Shown here piece after piece: positions 36,771-46,075 of a stretch of 64,000 nt of DNA. This stretch comes from Aeromicrobium choanae (lineage in GTDB: Bacteria > Actinomycetota > Actinomycetes > Propionibacteriales > Nocardioidaceae). Where the stretch lies: the NCBI RefSeq assembly GCF_900167475.1, contig NZ_LT796768.1, positions 310,001-374,000 of the forward strand, in the 5' to 3' direction. How positions within the stretch are numbered: position 1 is the first letter of the stretch; every line of letters begins with the position of its first letter. The translations under genes and the position numbers were made by a program. The notes below the pieces were generated by a model. It was not told the DNA's origin and made no database searches. It saw nothing but the letters and a program-made list of their open reading frames with translations.

Positions 36771-36965
36771 GAGAACGGCTCCCCCTTGCAGACGTAGGTG
36801 CGTCCTGGGACGGGCCGAGACGTGCTCCCTCGCGCAGCCCCCCGCAGGAACCACCACAGTCTAGCCCCACCCGACCATCTCGTCCTGCCAGGTGACGTAC
36901 GGCACCCGCGGGCGGTTCCCGCGCTCCGCCGGGCCCGTGGCGCCGGACCCTCTACGCTGAGGCCC

Positions 36966-39900
36966 ATGCGCTTGCTCGTCACTGCCGAGGCGGCATCGTC
37001 GGGGGAGATCCGCGATGCCATCGTGGCGTATTCGGCCGCCAGCACGGTCGGTGACCTCGAGTCCGTGCTGCAGCAGCTGTTCGGGATGCGCCGCCCTCAC
37101 GCCGACGTCGCCGACGTCATCGATCTCGACAGTCGCCGAGGCGTCGAGCGCAGCGGACCGGGGGTCTTCCTGGGCTCCCGTCGCCTCGATCCCGACGCCA
37201 CCCTGGCCAGCGCCGGGATCCGCCACGGCGTGGTCGTCGGTCTCGGTGGACCCAGCCGGCACCACGAGCGCGAGCCGCAGGGGCTGGTGGAGGTTCGCGT
37301 CAGCTCCGGCCGGGGCGCCGGGCGGGTGCACCGCCTCGGCATCGGCACCTGGACGATCGGCTCGGCGAGCCACTGCGCGATCCGGGTCCAGGACGCCCCC
37401 GACGTGGCGGCCCGCCTCGAGGTCGATGCTCGTGGTCGCGTCGTGGTCACGGCCGACGAGACCGCGCGCGACCTCACCGTGCCCATCCCCGAGCGCCGTG
37501 AGCCGCCCACCGAGCCGATCGTGCTGCAGGCCAGCGTCGCCACTCGCCAGCAGCGCCGCTTCCGGCGCCGCAAGCCCGGTCTGAGCGCCTTGGAGCAGGG
37601 TCGCCAGGTCGACCCCACCGCTCCGCTGCCCCTCGTCCGCCTCGACCGCGAGCCGGTGACGACGTCGGTCACCTGGGCCGAGGGCGCCGTCCTGGGCGTC
37701 GCCGACGTGCTCTACGAGCTGGGCTCGGTGAGCGCGCCCGACGCCTCCCTCTCGCCGTCGGCCACCGGCCCGGAGCTGGACTACAACCGCCCGCCCCGGC
37801 TGCACCCGCCGGCCCGCACGCGCGAGTTCTCGCTGCCCACCGAGCCCAAGAAGCCCGAGAAGGCGCCCATCCCGATGGTGATGATGCTGTCGCCGCTGCT
37901 GATGAGCGGCTTCATGTACTGGCGCACCGGCTCCATCTACTCGCTGATGTTCATGATCCTGATGCCCCTCATGATGCTGCTGAACGCGTCGGGCACGCGC
38001 CGCCAGCAGAAGGCGCGCTACCAGGAGCAGCTGGCGGAGTTCCACCGCCGGCGGGCCGACGTGGAGAAGGCGGCCGTCACGTCGCTGGCCGACGAGCGCG
38101 GGCAGCGTCGCTCCATCTACCCCGACCCCGCCTCCGTGCTGCTGTTCGCCACCGGGCCGCGGTCCCGCCTGTGGGAGCGCCGCCGCTGGGACCCCGACTT
38201 CCTGGAGCTGCGGCTCGGCACGAGCGACCTGCCGTCCGACGTCGTGGTCAAGGACTCCACCCGCGAGCAGCACGAGGGACCGCTGCGCTGGACCGCACCC
38301 GACGTCCCGGTGATCGTGCCGCTGGCGCCCACCGCGGTGCTGGGCGTGTGCGGCCCGTCCGACCAGTGCCTCTCGACGACCTCGTGGCTCATCGCCCAGG
38401 TCGCCGCGCTGCACTCCCCCACCGACGCCTCGGTGTGGATCTTCACCGACCGCGGGAACGCGACGGCCTGGGAGTGGACGAAGTGGCTGCCGCACTCGCG
38501 CACCAGCGAGGACCACCCGCGCGCGGCGCGACTCGCCCTCGACGAGGAGGACCGGGCCTCGATGATCTCCGAGCTCACGGCGCTGGTCGACCGGCGCAAG
38601 GAGCTCGACACCGACGAGCGGGAGGCGCTGCCCTCGATGGTGGTCGTCCTCGACGGCGCCCGCGAGCTGCGCATGGCTCCGGGCATGACCTCGCTGCTGA
38701 AGTCGGGCGCGTTCGTCCACGTCTACTTCATCTGCCTCGACCGCACCCCGCGCGAGCTGCCCGAGGAGTGCCGCGCCGTGGTGGAGCTGCACGGCGACCT
38801 GCTCGACCTGGAGACCACCGCCGAGCGCCACATCGACGGCGTCCGCCGCGACGTGGTGGACGGCGTCTGGCTCGAGCGGCTCGGTCGCGCGCTCGCGCCC
38901 ATCCGCGACGTCAGCACCGAGGACCTCAGCTCGAGCCTCCCGGCCGCCAGCCGACTGCTCGACGTCCTCGGCCTGGACTCCCCCACCGGCAACGACCTCG
39001 TCCGCGCCTGGTCCGGCGGCGGCCGCACGACGAAGGCCGTGATCGGCGAGGGGCTCGACGGACCGTTCCGGATCGACGTGCGCGCCGACGGCCCGCACGG
39101 CCTCATCGCCGGCACCACCGGCTCGGGCAAGTCCGAGCTGCTGCAGACCATCATCGCGTCGCTGGCCGTGGGCAACCGGCCCGACGAGTTCAACTTCGTC
39201 CTGATCGACTACAAGGGCGGCGCGGCGTTCATGGACTGCCAGCACCTGCCCCACACCGTCGGCATGGTCACCGACCTCGACGGCCACCTGACCACCCGGG
39301 CGCTCGAGTCGCTCGGCGCCGAGCTGCGGCATCGCGAGCACCAGCTGGCCGACGCCGCCGCGAAGGACATCGAGGACTACCTCGCGGCCCGGCAGCCCGG
39401 CGACGAGCCGATGCCGCGCCTGCTCATCATCATCGACGAGTTCGCCGCCCTCGTGGCCGAGCTGCCCGACTTCGTCACCGGCCTGGTCGACGTCGCCCGA
39501 CGCGGCCGCTCGCTCGGCGTGCACCTGATCCTGGCCACGCAGCGGCCCGCCGGCGTGGTCAACGCCGAGATCAAGTCGAACACCAACCTGCGCATCGCCC
39601 TGCGCGTCACCGACGCGAACGACTCGGACGACGTGATCGAGTCGAAGGTCGCCGCGGAGATCCCCAAGTCCTTCCCCGGTCGCGCGTACGCGCGCCTCGG
39701 CCACTCGTCGCTGACGCCGTTCCAGAGCTCGCGCGTCGGAGGCCGGCCGGTCGGCACCGAGCGCGCCGAGCTGCGCACGCGCGGCTTCGGGGTCGAGGAG
39801 CTCGTGGCGCCGCCGAAGGCCGCCGGCTCGGACGAGGAGGACGTGTCGATCCCCACCGACCTCGCGACGCTCGTGGGCGCGGTCCGCGAGGCGAACGACC

Positions 39901-41519
39901 TGATCGGCCTCGAGCCGATGCGCAAGCCGTGGCTGCCCCCGCTGCCCGAGACGCTGACCCTCGACGACCTCCCCGTCGAGACCGCCCCCGGCATCGGCGA
40001 GCTCGCGGACATCCCGCCGATCGTGTTCGGCCGCGGCGACCTGCCCCACCTGCAGCAGCAGGAGGTCGCGAGCTGGGACCTCCAGCGTGCCGGGCACCTC
40101 GTGATCGCCGGCCAGTCCCGCTCGGGTCGCTCGTGGTCGCTGCGTGCCATCGCCGCCGCGATCGCCCGCCAGACCGCGCCCACCGACGTGCATGTCTTCG
40201 GCATCGACGCGGGCAACAATGCGCTGCTGCCCCTGGTCTCGCTGCCGCACGTCGGCGCGGTCGTCACGCGCACCCAGACCGACCGCATCTTCCGGCTGTT
40301 CGACCACCTCGGGCGTGAGCTGACCCGGCGCCAGCAGGTGCTGGCCGAGCAGGGCTTCGCCGACATCGCCGAGCAGCGTGCTGCGGTCGACGGTCCCGAC
40401 CGGATGCCCTACCTCGTCGTGCTGCTCGACCGCCTCGAGGGCTTCACCACGGCCTTCGAGTCCGTCGACGGCGGCGTGCTCCTCGAGCGGCTCGTGGGCC
40501 TGCTGCAGGAGGGCGTCGGCGCGGGCATCCGAGTCGTCATCGGCGCCGACCGCTCCGGCATCCTCGGCCGCTACTCGCTGCTCGTCGACGACCGGATCGT
40601 GCTGTCCATGAGCGACCCGTCCGACTACTCGGTGGTGGGCCTGCCGACCAAGCAGGTGCCCTCGCACATCCCGCCCGGCCGCGGCTTCCGGGCCGGCGAG
40701 CGGCCGCAGGAGGTCCAGTTCGCGATGATCGACGCCTCCGGCGAGGGCACCGCCCAGGTGCGGGCGATCCACGAGCTCGGACGTGCCGTCGCCGAGCGCT
40801 ACGGCGACCTGCCGCGCGGCCTGCGTCCGCACCGCATCGACGAGCTGCCCGTGGCGATCGGCCTGGACGAGGCGCTGACGATGGAGCCGTCCGAGGCCGC
40901 GCTGAGCCCGAGCTTCATCCCCGTGGGCGTCGGCGGCGACACCCTCGCCCTCGAGGGCTTCGACCCGCTGTCAACCGGGCCGGGCTTCCTCGTGGCCGGT
41001 CCTCCGCGATCGGGGCGCAGCTCGACGCTGGTCGTGCCGATCAGCCAGCACCTCGCGCACCGTCGCGACGTCCTCGTCATCGCGCCGCGCCGCTCCCCGC
41101 TGCGCGACCTCGAGGACCGGCGCCTGCAGCTGTTCACGGGCGCCGAGCCGATCGAGGAGATCCGCGAGGGGCTCTCCCGCCTGCGCACCCAGCACCTGAT
41201 CGTCGTCGACGACTTCGAGGTTCTCGGCGCGGACTCGCCGTTGGGCCAGCTGCTCGGCGAGACCTACGGCGCCATGCGCGACACGCCCAACGCCATGATC
41301 ATCGCCGGCGGCATCGACGAGCTCGGGTCGGTCTACCGCGGCCTGCCGTCCGACCTCAAGCGCGGCCGCACCGGCCTGATCCTGTCGCCGCGCGCCTCCA
41401 ACGACGGCGACGTCCTCAACGCCCGCCTGCCCCGCTCGGTGGGTGCCTCGGTCCCGCCCGGCCGCGGCCTCCTGGTCACCCCCACCGGCTACCGCTGGGT
41501 CCAGGTCCCCAAGGCCTGA
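36966..41519 (+). CDS. Orphan EssC/EccC-like FtsK/SpoIIIE ATPase with ubiquitin-like and FHA domains
   Basis: A 1517-residue multidomain ATPase. Residues about 1-95 resemble a ubiquitin-like fold (VFLGSRRLDPDATLASAG, then GVVVGLG). About 105-170 is FHA-like (GTWTIGSASHCAIRVQD). Two membrane helices lie at about 305-345. FtsK/SpoIIIE domains follow. The first is catalytic: Walker A GTTGSGKSEL near residue 716 and Walker B LLIIIDEFAAL near 819. The second (AGQSRSGRSWSL, about 1048) and third (AGPPRSGRSSTL, about 1344) have Arg in place of the Walker Lys, as often seen in type VII EssC/EccC. No WXG100, EccB, EccD or EccE gene is nearby. Divergent from the Tad operon by 195 bases. Confidence 0.85.
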   Translation: MRLLVTAEAASSGEIRDAIVAYSAASTVGDLESVLQQLFGMRRPHADVADVIDLDSRRGVERSGPGVFLGSRRLDPDATLASAGIRHGVVVGLGGPSRHHEREPQGLVEVRVSSGRGAGRVHRLGIGTWTIGSASHCAIRVQDAPDVAARLEVDARGRVVVTADETARDLTVPIPERREPPTEPIVLQASVATRQQRRFRRRKPGLSALEQGRQVDPTAPLPLVRLDREPVTTSVTWAEGAVLGVADVLYELGSVSAPDASLSPSATGPELDYNRPPRLHPPARTREFSLPTEPKKPEKAPIPMVMMLSPLLMSGFMYWRTGSIYSLMFMILMPLMMLLNASGTRRQQKARYQEQLAEFHRRRADVEKAAVTSLADERGQRRSIYPDPASVLLFATGPRSRLWERRRWDPDFLELRLGTSDLPSDVVVKDSTREQHEGPLRWTAPDVPVIVPLAPTAVLGVCGPSDQCLSTTSWLIAQVAALHSPTDASVWIFTDRGNATAWEWTKWLPHSRTSEDHPRAARLALDEEDRASMISELTALVDRRKELDTDEREALPSMVVVLDGARELRMAPGMTSLLKSGAFVHVYFICLDRTPRELPEECRAVVELHGDLLDLETTAERHIDGVRRDVVDGVWLERLGRALAPIRDVSTEDLSSSLPAASRLLDVLGLDSPTGNDLVRAWSGGGRTTKAVIGEGLDGPFRIDVRADGPHGLIAGTTGSGKSELLQTIIASLAVGNRPDEFNFVLIDYKGGAAFMDCQHLPHTVGMVTDLDGHLTTRALESLGAELRHREHQLADAAAKDIEDYLAARQPGDEPMPRLLIIIDEFAALVAELPDFVTGLVDVARRGRSLGVHLILATQRPAGVVNAEIKSNTNLRIALRVTDANDSDDVIESKVAAEIPKSFPGRAYARLGHSSLTPFQSSRVGGRPVGTERAELRTRGFGVEELVAPPKAAGSDEEDVSIPTDLATLVGAVREANDLIGLEPMRKPWLPPLPETLTLDDLPVETAPGIGELADIPPIVFGRGDLPHLQQQEVASWDLQRAGHLVIAGQSRSGRSWSLRAIAAAIARQTAPTDVHVFGIDAGNNALLPLVSLPHVGAVVTRTQTDRIFRLFDHLGRELTRRQQVLAEQGFADIAEQRAAVDGPDRMPYLVVLLDRLEGFTTAFESVDGGVLLERLVGLLQEGVGAGIRVVIGADRSGILGRYSLLVDDRIVLSMSDPSDYSVVGLPTKQVPSHIPPGRGFRAGERPQEVQFAMIDASGEGTAQVRAIHELGRAVAERYGDLPRGLRPHRIDELPVAIGLDEALTMEPSEAALSPSFIPVGVGGDTLALEGFDPLSTGPGFLVAGPPRSGRSSTLVVPISQHLAHRRDVLVIAPRRSPLRDLEDRRLQLFTGAEPIEEIREGLSRLRTQHLIVVDDFEVLGADSPLGQLLGETYGAMRDTPNAMIIAGGIDELGSVYRGLPSDLKRGRTGLILSPRASNDGDVLNARLPRSVGASVPPGRGLLVTPTGYRWVQVPKA

Positions 41520-41529
41520 CCGCCCGCAT

Positions 41530-41546
41530 CCCGCCTCCAGGGCGGG
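41530..41546. terminator. Short hairpin between convergent FtsK-like and ddl genes
   Basis: CCCGCC at 41530-41535 pairs with GGCGGG at 41541-41546 around a five-base loop, followed by a G-run. It lies ten bases past the stop of the FtsK-like gene and just before the ddl stop, so may serve both strands. No T-run, so moderate support. Confidence 0.5.
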
Positions 41547-41555
41547 GGGTACGTC

Positions 41556-42608
41556 TCAGCGCAGGCCGAGGGGGCGCTGGAGGGCCAGCTGGATGAGGCG
41601 CTCCACCAGCTCGGGGTACTCCACGCCGGAGGCCTGCCAGAGCTTGGGGAACATCGAGAAGGGCGTGAAGCCCGGCATCGTGTTGATCTCGTTGATCACG
41701 AGGCCACCGCCGACGCTGCTGGTCAGGAAGAAGTCCACCCGGGCCAGGCCCTCGCAGCCGATGGCGTCGAACGCCTGCAGCGCGTACTCGCGGATGCGCT
41801 GGCGCACCGTCTCGGGAAGGTCGGCCGGGACGACGTTCGTGCTGGTGCCGTCGAGGTACTTGGCCTCGAAGTCGTAGTACTCGTGATCGGTGTCCGCGGC
41901 CACGAGGATCTCGCCGACCTCGCTGGCGACGGGCATGCCGCGCTCGTCCTGGATGACGGCGCACTCCACCTCGCGCTTGGCGTGCGCGGCGGCCTCGACG
42001 ATGACCTTCGGGTCGAACTTCCGCGCGGCCAGGACGGCGTCCTCGAGCTGGGCCCAGTCGTGCACGGGCGTCACGCCCGAGCTGGAGCCGGCCCGCGCGG
42101 GCTTGACGAAGACCGGCAGGCCGAGTGCGTGGATGCGCGCCTCGGCGCGGTCGCGCTTGGCGTCCCACTCCCACGGCTGGATCGTCACGTAGGGCAGCTG
42201 CGGCAGCCCGGCGGCCGAGAAGACGGTCTTCGTGAACGGCTTGTCCATGCCCACGGCGCTGGCCATGACGCCGGCGCCGACGTAGCGGACCCCGGCGAGC
42301 TCGAAGAGGCCCTGGATCGTGCCGTCCTCGCCCCAGGGGCCGTGCAGGAGGGGGAACACGACGTCGACGTCGCGGACGCGGTCCCAGGAGAACGGCGGGA
42401 ACCCGTCACGGACGGTCGGGAGAGCGCCCGGCTCGAGGTCGTCCCAGACCGCGGTCTCCTCGACCCAGCGGCCGTCGGGGGTGATCCCGACGGGGACGAC
42501 GTCATAGCGGTCGCGATCGATCACGGCGAGGACCTCGCGCGCGGTCAGGCACGAGACGCCGTGCTCACTGGACTGGCCTCCGAAGACGACGGCGATCGTG
42601 GTGCGCAT
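41556..42608 (-). CDS. ddl: D-alanine--D-alanine ligase
   Basis: A 350-residue ATP-grasp enzyme that makes D-Ala-D-Ala for peptidoglycan. Starts MRTTIAVVFGGQSSEHGVSC. Conserved points are HGPWGEDGTIQGLFELAGV, the ATP-grasp LPVFVKPARAGSSSGVTPVHD (hinge and Lys) and, for metals, FLTSSVGGGLVINEINTMPG. The final TPFSMFPKLWQASG is the usual ddl end. Its ATG at 42608 is divergent from the PLP enzyme at 42643. Neighbouring gpsA and leuCD match the arrangement seen in mycobacteria. Confidence 0.96.
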   Translation of the reverse strand: MRTTIAVVFGGQSSEHGVSCLTAREVLAVIDRDRYDVVPVGITPDGRWVEETAVWDDLEPGALPTVRDGFPPFSWDRVRDVDVVFPLLHGPWGEDGTIQGLFELAGVRYVGAGVMASAVGMDKPFTKTVFSAAGLPQLPYVTIQPWEWDAKRDRAEARIHALGLPVFVKPARAGSSSGVTPVHDWAQLEDAVLAARKFDPKVIVEAAAHAKREVECAVIQDERGMPVASEVGEILVAADTDHEYYDFEAKYLDGTSTNVVPADLPETVRQRIREYALQAFDAIGCEGLARVDFFLTSSVGGGLVINEINTMPGFTPFSMFPKLWQASGVEYPELVERLIQLALQRPLGLR

Positions 42609-42642
42609 CGGCTCGACTCTACCCGCCTGTGACACTGGAACC

Positions 42643-43671
42643 ATGCAGCCCGACACCGTGACCGTCATCGCAGGTCGCCCGGCCAAGCAGCCCGGCGCGC
42701 CGCTCAACGCCCCCATCACCCTGGCGAGCGCCTTCGTCCCCGGCGGCGCCTCCGAGTACGGCCGGCACGGCAATCCGGCCTACGAGGCGTTCGAGGCGGT
42801 GCTCGGCGAGCTGGAGGGCGGGCGGGCCCTGGCCTTCGCCTCGGGCATCGCGACCTCCGCCGCCACCCTCGGGCTCCTCGAGCCCGGCGCCGTGGTCGTC
42901 CTGCCGCGGCACGGCTACAACGGCACCACGAGCCTCGTCGAGAGCGGCCCCTACGAGGTGCGCCTCATCGACCCGTCCGACACCGCCGGCAGCATCGAGG
43001 CCTTCGCCGGGGCCGACCTCGTGTGGCTCGAGTCCCCCACCAACCCCGCGATGGAGGTCGGCGACCTGCCCACGCTGGTGGCCGCCGCGAAGGACGCGGG
43101 AGCCCTCGTCGCGGTGGACAACACGTTCCGCACTCCCCTGCGCGACCGGCCGCTCACCTACGGCGCCGACATCGTGTGCCACTCCGCCTCGAAGCTGCTC
43201 GGCGGTCACAGCGACCTCGTGCTGGGCGTCCTGGCCACGCGCGACGACGCCCTGTTCGAGCGGCTGCTCGCGCACCGCTCGTTGCACGGCGCGATCCCCG
43301 GTGCCCTCGAGTGCTTCCTGGCGGCGCGCGGCGTGCGCACGCTGGCCGTGCGACTCGACCGCGCGGAGGCGAGTGCCGCCGTGATCGCGGACCGGCTGAA
43401 GGCGCACCCGGCCGTGGCGCAGGTGCGCTATCCCGGGTTCGGATCGATGGTGTGCTTCGTCGTCGACGACGCCGAGCACGCCCAGCGCGCCACGGAGTCC
43501 AGCCGGATCATCAGCCACGCCACCAGTCTCGGCGGCGTGGAGTCCACGTGGGAGCGGCGCCGCCGCTTCCCGGCCGAGCCCGAGACGATCCCGGCCGGGC
43601 TGATCCGCCTGAGCGTCGGCATCGAGGCCGTCGAGGACCTCTGGTCCGACATCGAGGCCGCCCTGGGCTGA
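42643..43671 (+). CDS. Cystathionine gamma-synthase/lyase-like PLP enzyme
   Basis: A 342-residue Cys/Met-metabolism PLP-dependent enzyme. It begins MQPDTVTVIAGRPAKQPGAP and has EYGRHGNPAYEAFEAVLGEL, the first conserved site of the family. DLVWLESPTNPAMEVGDL, the cofactor-contacting AVDNTFRTP and the Schiff-base Lys in IVCHSASKLLGGHSD follow. The C-terminal domain ends STWERRRRFPAEPETIPAG and a normal VEDLWSDIEAAL. It is shorter than MetB/MetC (about 380), with a shortened N-terminus. Whether it is a synthase or a lyase cannot be decided. Confidence 0.85.
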   Translation: MQPDTVTVIAGRPAKQPGAPLNAPITLASAFVPGGASEYGRHGNPAYEAFEAVLGELEGGRALAFASGIATSAATLGLLEPGAVVVLPRHGYNGTTSLVESGPYEVRLIDPSDTAGSIEAFAGADLVWLESPTNPAMEVGDLPTLVAAAKDAGALVAVDNTFRTPLRDRPLTYGADIVCHSASKLLGGHSDLVLGVLATRDDALFERLLAHRSLHGAIPGALECFLAARGVRTLAVRLDRAEASAAVIADRLKAHPAVAQVRYPGFGSMVCFVVDDAEHAQRATESSRIISHATSLGGVESTWERRRRFPAEPETIPAGLIRLSVGIEAVEDLWSDIEAALG

Positions 43672-43686
43672 GCCCGGGCGGCGACG

Positions 43687-44688
43687 TCAGCGGGTCTCGG
43701 GCTTGGCGGAGCGGCTGATGAGGGCGTTGACGAGCTCGGTGGGCGTCATGTTGCCGTCGACGAGCGCGCGTACGTGCTCGACAATCGGCATCTCGACGCC
43801 GTGCATCGCCGACAGCTCGGCCACCGAGACGCACGACTTCACACCCTCGGCGACCTGGCGGGTCTGCGAGGTGATCTCCTCCACGGTCATGCCGCGGCCG
43901 AGCTTCTCGCCGAACGTGCGGTTGCGCGACAGCGGCGACGAGCACGTGGCCACGAGGTCGCCGAGGCCCGCGAGGCCCATGAAGGTCATCGGGTCGGCAC
44001 CCATCGCCATGCCGAGGCGAGCGGTCTCGGCCAGCCCGCGCGTGATGACGGACGCCTTCGTGTTGTCGCCGAAGCCCAGTCCGTCACAGACGCCGACCGC
44101 GAGGCCGATGATGTTCTTGACCGTGCCGCCGAGCTCGCAGCCCACGAGGTCGGTGTTCGTGTAGGGGCGGAACGCCGGGGTGTGCAGGTACTTCTGCAGC
44201 TGCAGCGCGACGGACTCGTCCTCGCACGCGACCACCGCGGCGGCCGGCTCGCGACGCGCGATCTCCTTGGCGAGGTTCGGGCCGGTGATCACGGCGATCC
44301 GCTCGGGACCCGCGCCGGTGGCCTCGGCGATGACCTCGCTCATCCGCATGTGCGAGCCCAGCTCGACGCCCTTCATGAGGCTCACCATCACGGCCGAGGG
44401 CTCGATCAGGTGGCCCCACGACTCGAGGTTCGACCGCAGCGTCTGGGACGGCACGGCCAGCACCACGATCGCGGCCTCGGCGAGCGCCTCGGCGGGGTCG
44501 GTGGTGGCGCGGATCGTGCCCGGCAGCTCCTGGCCCGGGAGGTACTCGGTGTTCTCGTGCCGCTCGTTGATGTTGGCGCACGTCTCGTCGCGACGGCCCC
44601 ACAGGTGGACGTCGTGGCCGGCGTCGGCCAGCACGATCGAGAAGGCGGTGCCCCAGGACCCGGCTCCCATGACTGCTGCAGTGACCAT
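43687..44688 (-). CDS. gpsA: Glycerol-3-phosphate dehydrogenase [NAD(P)+]
   Basis: A 333-residue GpsA, which reduces dihydroxyacetone phosphate to sn-glycerol-3-phosphate for phospholipids. The NAD-binding loop VMGAGSWGTAFSIVLADAG lies at residues 6-24. The central ITGPNLAKEIARREPAA, the catalytic Lys in GCELGGTVKNIIGLAVG and GLAGLGDLVATC are as expected. The ATG at 44688 overlaps the acyltransferase stop by one base (TGATG), so lipid precursor synthesis and acylation are translationally linked. Confidence 0.96.
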   Translation of the reverse strand: MVTAAVMGAGSWGTAFSIVLADAGHDVHLWGRRDETCANINERHENTEYLPGQELPGTIRATTDPAEALAEAAIVVLAVPSQTLRSNLESWGHLIEPSAVMVSLMKGVELGSHMRMSEVIAEATGAGPERIAVITGPNLAKEIARREPAAAVVACEDESVALQLQKYLHTPAFRPYTNTDLVGCELGGTVKNIIGLAVGVCDGLGFGDNTKASVITRGLAETARLGMAMGADPMTFMGLAGLGDLVATCSSPLSRNRTFGEKLGRGMTVEEITSQTRQVAEGVKSCVSVAELSAMHGVEMPIVEHVRALVDGNMTPTELVNALISRSAKPETR

Positions 44689-45422
44689 CAGCTCTCCTCG
44701 TATCGGGTCTTGGGCTTCTTGAGCGTGCGCACGTCGATCCGCGGGGTCGTGGGCGACTCGCCACGGATCTGCGCCTGCAGCGCGGTGATCTCGTCCATGA
44801 GGCGCTCGGTGGCCGCGTGGATCTGCTCCTGCGTGGGGCTCTCGCCCAGGTCGGAGAGGTCGATCGGGGCGCCCACCCGCACGTGGATCGTCTTGCGCGG
44901 GAAGGGCCGGAACTCGCGGCGGTAGGGCCACATGATCTCCTGCGGGCCCCACTGCGCCACGGGCACGAGCGGCACACCGGCGGCGTGTGCGGTGCGGACG
45001 GCGCCGTCACGACCCGACATCGGCCAGGCGGCGGGATCGCGCGTCATCGTGCCCTCGGGGTAGATCGCGACGATCGAGCCCGACTCCACGGCGTCGATCG
45101 CGGCGCGCAGCGAGTCGGCCGCCGCACCGGTGCCCCGGTAGACCGGGATCTGCTCGGCGCGGCGCAGCAGCCGGCCGATCACCGGCACGGCGAACAGCGG
45201 GTCCTTGACCAGGAAGCGCGGCGGGATGTCGTGGTCGACGAGCCAGTGCCCGAACAGGAACGGATCGATGTACGACAGGTGGTTGGGCGCCAGCACGAAG
45301 CCACCCGAGGTGGGCAGGTGCTCGTCGCCGCGCCAGTCGCGCTTCGTGACCACCATGAACAGCGGGCGCAGCACCCAGACGACGACCCGGAGCACCGGGG
45401 GCAACGGGCGGGTGCGGGACAT
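44688..45422 (-). CDS. plsC: 1-acyl-sn-glycerol-3-phosphate acyltransferase
   Basis: A 244-residue PlsC-type acyltransferase that makes phosphatidate. The H-x4-D motif is in VLAPNHLSYIDPFLFG (catalytic His and Asp about residues 42-47). The glycerol-phosphate pocket carries VAIYPEGTMTRDPAAWPM, and a downstream VPVAQWGPQEIMWPYR completes the family blocks. A short hydrophobic N-terminus anchors it to the membrane. Coupled to gpsA by the TGATG overlap. The substrate chain length is not predictable. Confidence 0.92.
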   Translation of the reverse strand: MSRTRPLPPVLRVVVWVLRPLFMVVTKRDWRGDEHLPTSGGFVLAPNHLSYIDPFLFGHWLVDHDIPPRFLVKDPLFAVPVIGRLLRRAEQIPVYRGTGAAADSLRAAIDAVESGSIVAIYPEGTMTRDPAAWPMSGRDGAVRTAHAAGVPLVPVAQWGPQEIMWPYRREFRPFPRKTIHVRVGAPIDLSDLGESPTQEQIHAATERLMDEITALQAQIRGESPTTPRIDVRTLKKPKTRYEES

Positions 45423-45464
45423 GGGACGACCCTAGTACGACCGGGAGGCCGCGACAGGCAGGCG

Positions 45465-46064
45465 TCAGAGGGTCGCGGGCTTGAAGCTCGGCCGACGGGC
45501 CTCGTACGCCGAGATGGCATCGGCGTGACCCAGCGTGATGCCGATGTCGTCGAGGCCCTCGAGCAGGCGCCAGCGGGTGTAGTCGTCGATCGTGAACGAG
45601 TCCTCGATGCGGTCGACGCCCTCGCCGGCCGAGACCGTGCGGGACTCCAGGTCGACCGAGATCTCGGCACCCGGGTTCGCCTCGAGGTACGCCCACAGAG
45701 CCGCGACGACCTTCTCGTCGACCTGCGCCGCGAGCAGCCCCGCCTTGCCCGAGTTGCCCCGGAAGATGTCGCCGAAGCGCGGGCTGATGATGACCTTGAA
45801 GCCGTAGTTCTGCAGCGCCCAGACGGCGTGCTCACGCGACGAGCCGGTGCCGAAGTCGGGACCGGCCACGAGCACGGTGGCGTTCTCGTAGACCGGCTGG
45901 TTCAGGACGAACTCCGGGTCGTTCCGCCACGCGGCGAACAGGCCGTCCTCGAAGCCCGTGCGGGTGACGCGCTTGAGGTAGACCGCGGGGATGATCTGGT
46001 CGGTGTCGACGTTGCTGCGACGCAGCGGGGCGCCGACTCCGGTGTGGGAGATGAACTTGTCCAT
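45465..46064 (-). CDS. leuD: 3-isopropylmalate dehydratase small subunit
   Basis: A 199-residue LeuD, the swivelling small domain of isopropylmalate isomerase in leucine synthesis. It begins [20 protein letters not shown] and has [19 protein letters not shown] (substrate-contacting region), then [21 protein letters not shown] and [18 protein letters not shown], which carry the aconitase-family active Ser. Length and motifs are normal. It starts 11 bases after leuC, on the same strand. Confidence 0.96.
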   Translation of the reverse strand: MDKFISHTGVGAPLRRSNVDTDQIIPAVYLKRVTRTGFEDGLFAAWRNDPEFVLNQPVYENATVLVAGPDFGTGSSREHAVWALQNYGFKVIISPRFGDIFRGNSGKAGLLAAQVDEKVVAALWAYLEANPGAEISVDLESRTVSAGEGVDRIEDSFTIDDYTRWRLLEGLDDIGITLGHADAISAYEARRPSFKPATL

Positions 46065-46075
46065 GGTGATCGTCC

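Noticed and set aside
36861..40832. A 1323-codon open frame on the minus strand, antisense to the FtsK-like gene.
   Set aside because: High GC leaves long stop-free antisense frames. Its translation is low-complexity (R/G/D/L) without motifs, while the plus strand has clear ATPase motifs.
36966..41519. A full ESX/type VII secretion locus.
   Set aside because: Only one EssC/EccC-like gene is here; no WXG100 protein, EccB, EccD, EccE or mycosin is found within 20 kb either side.
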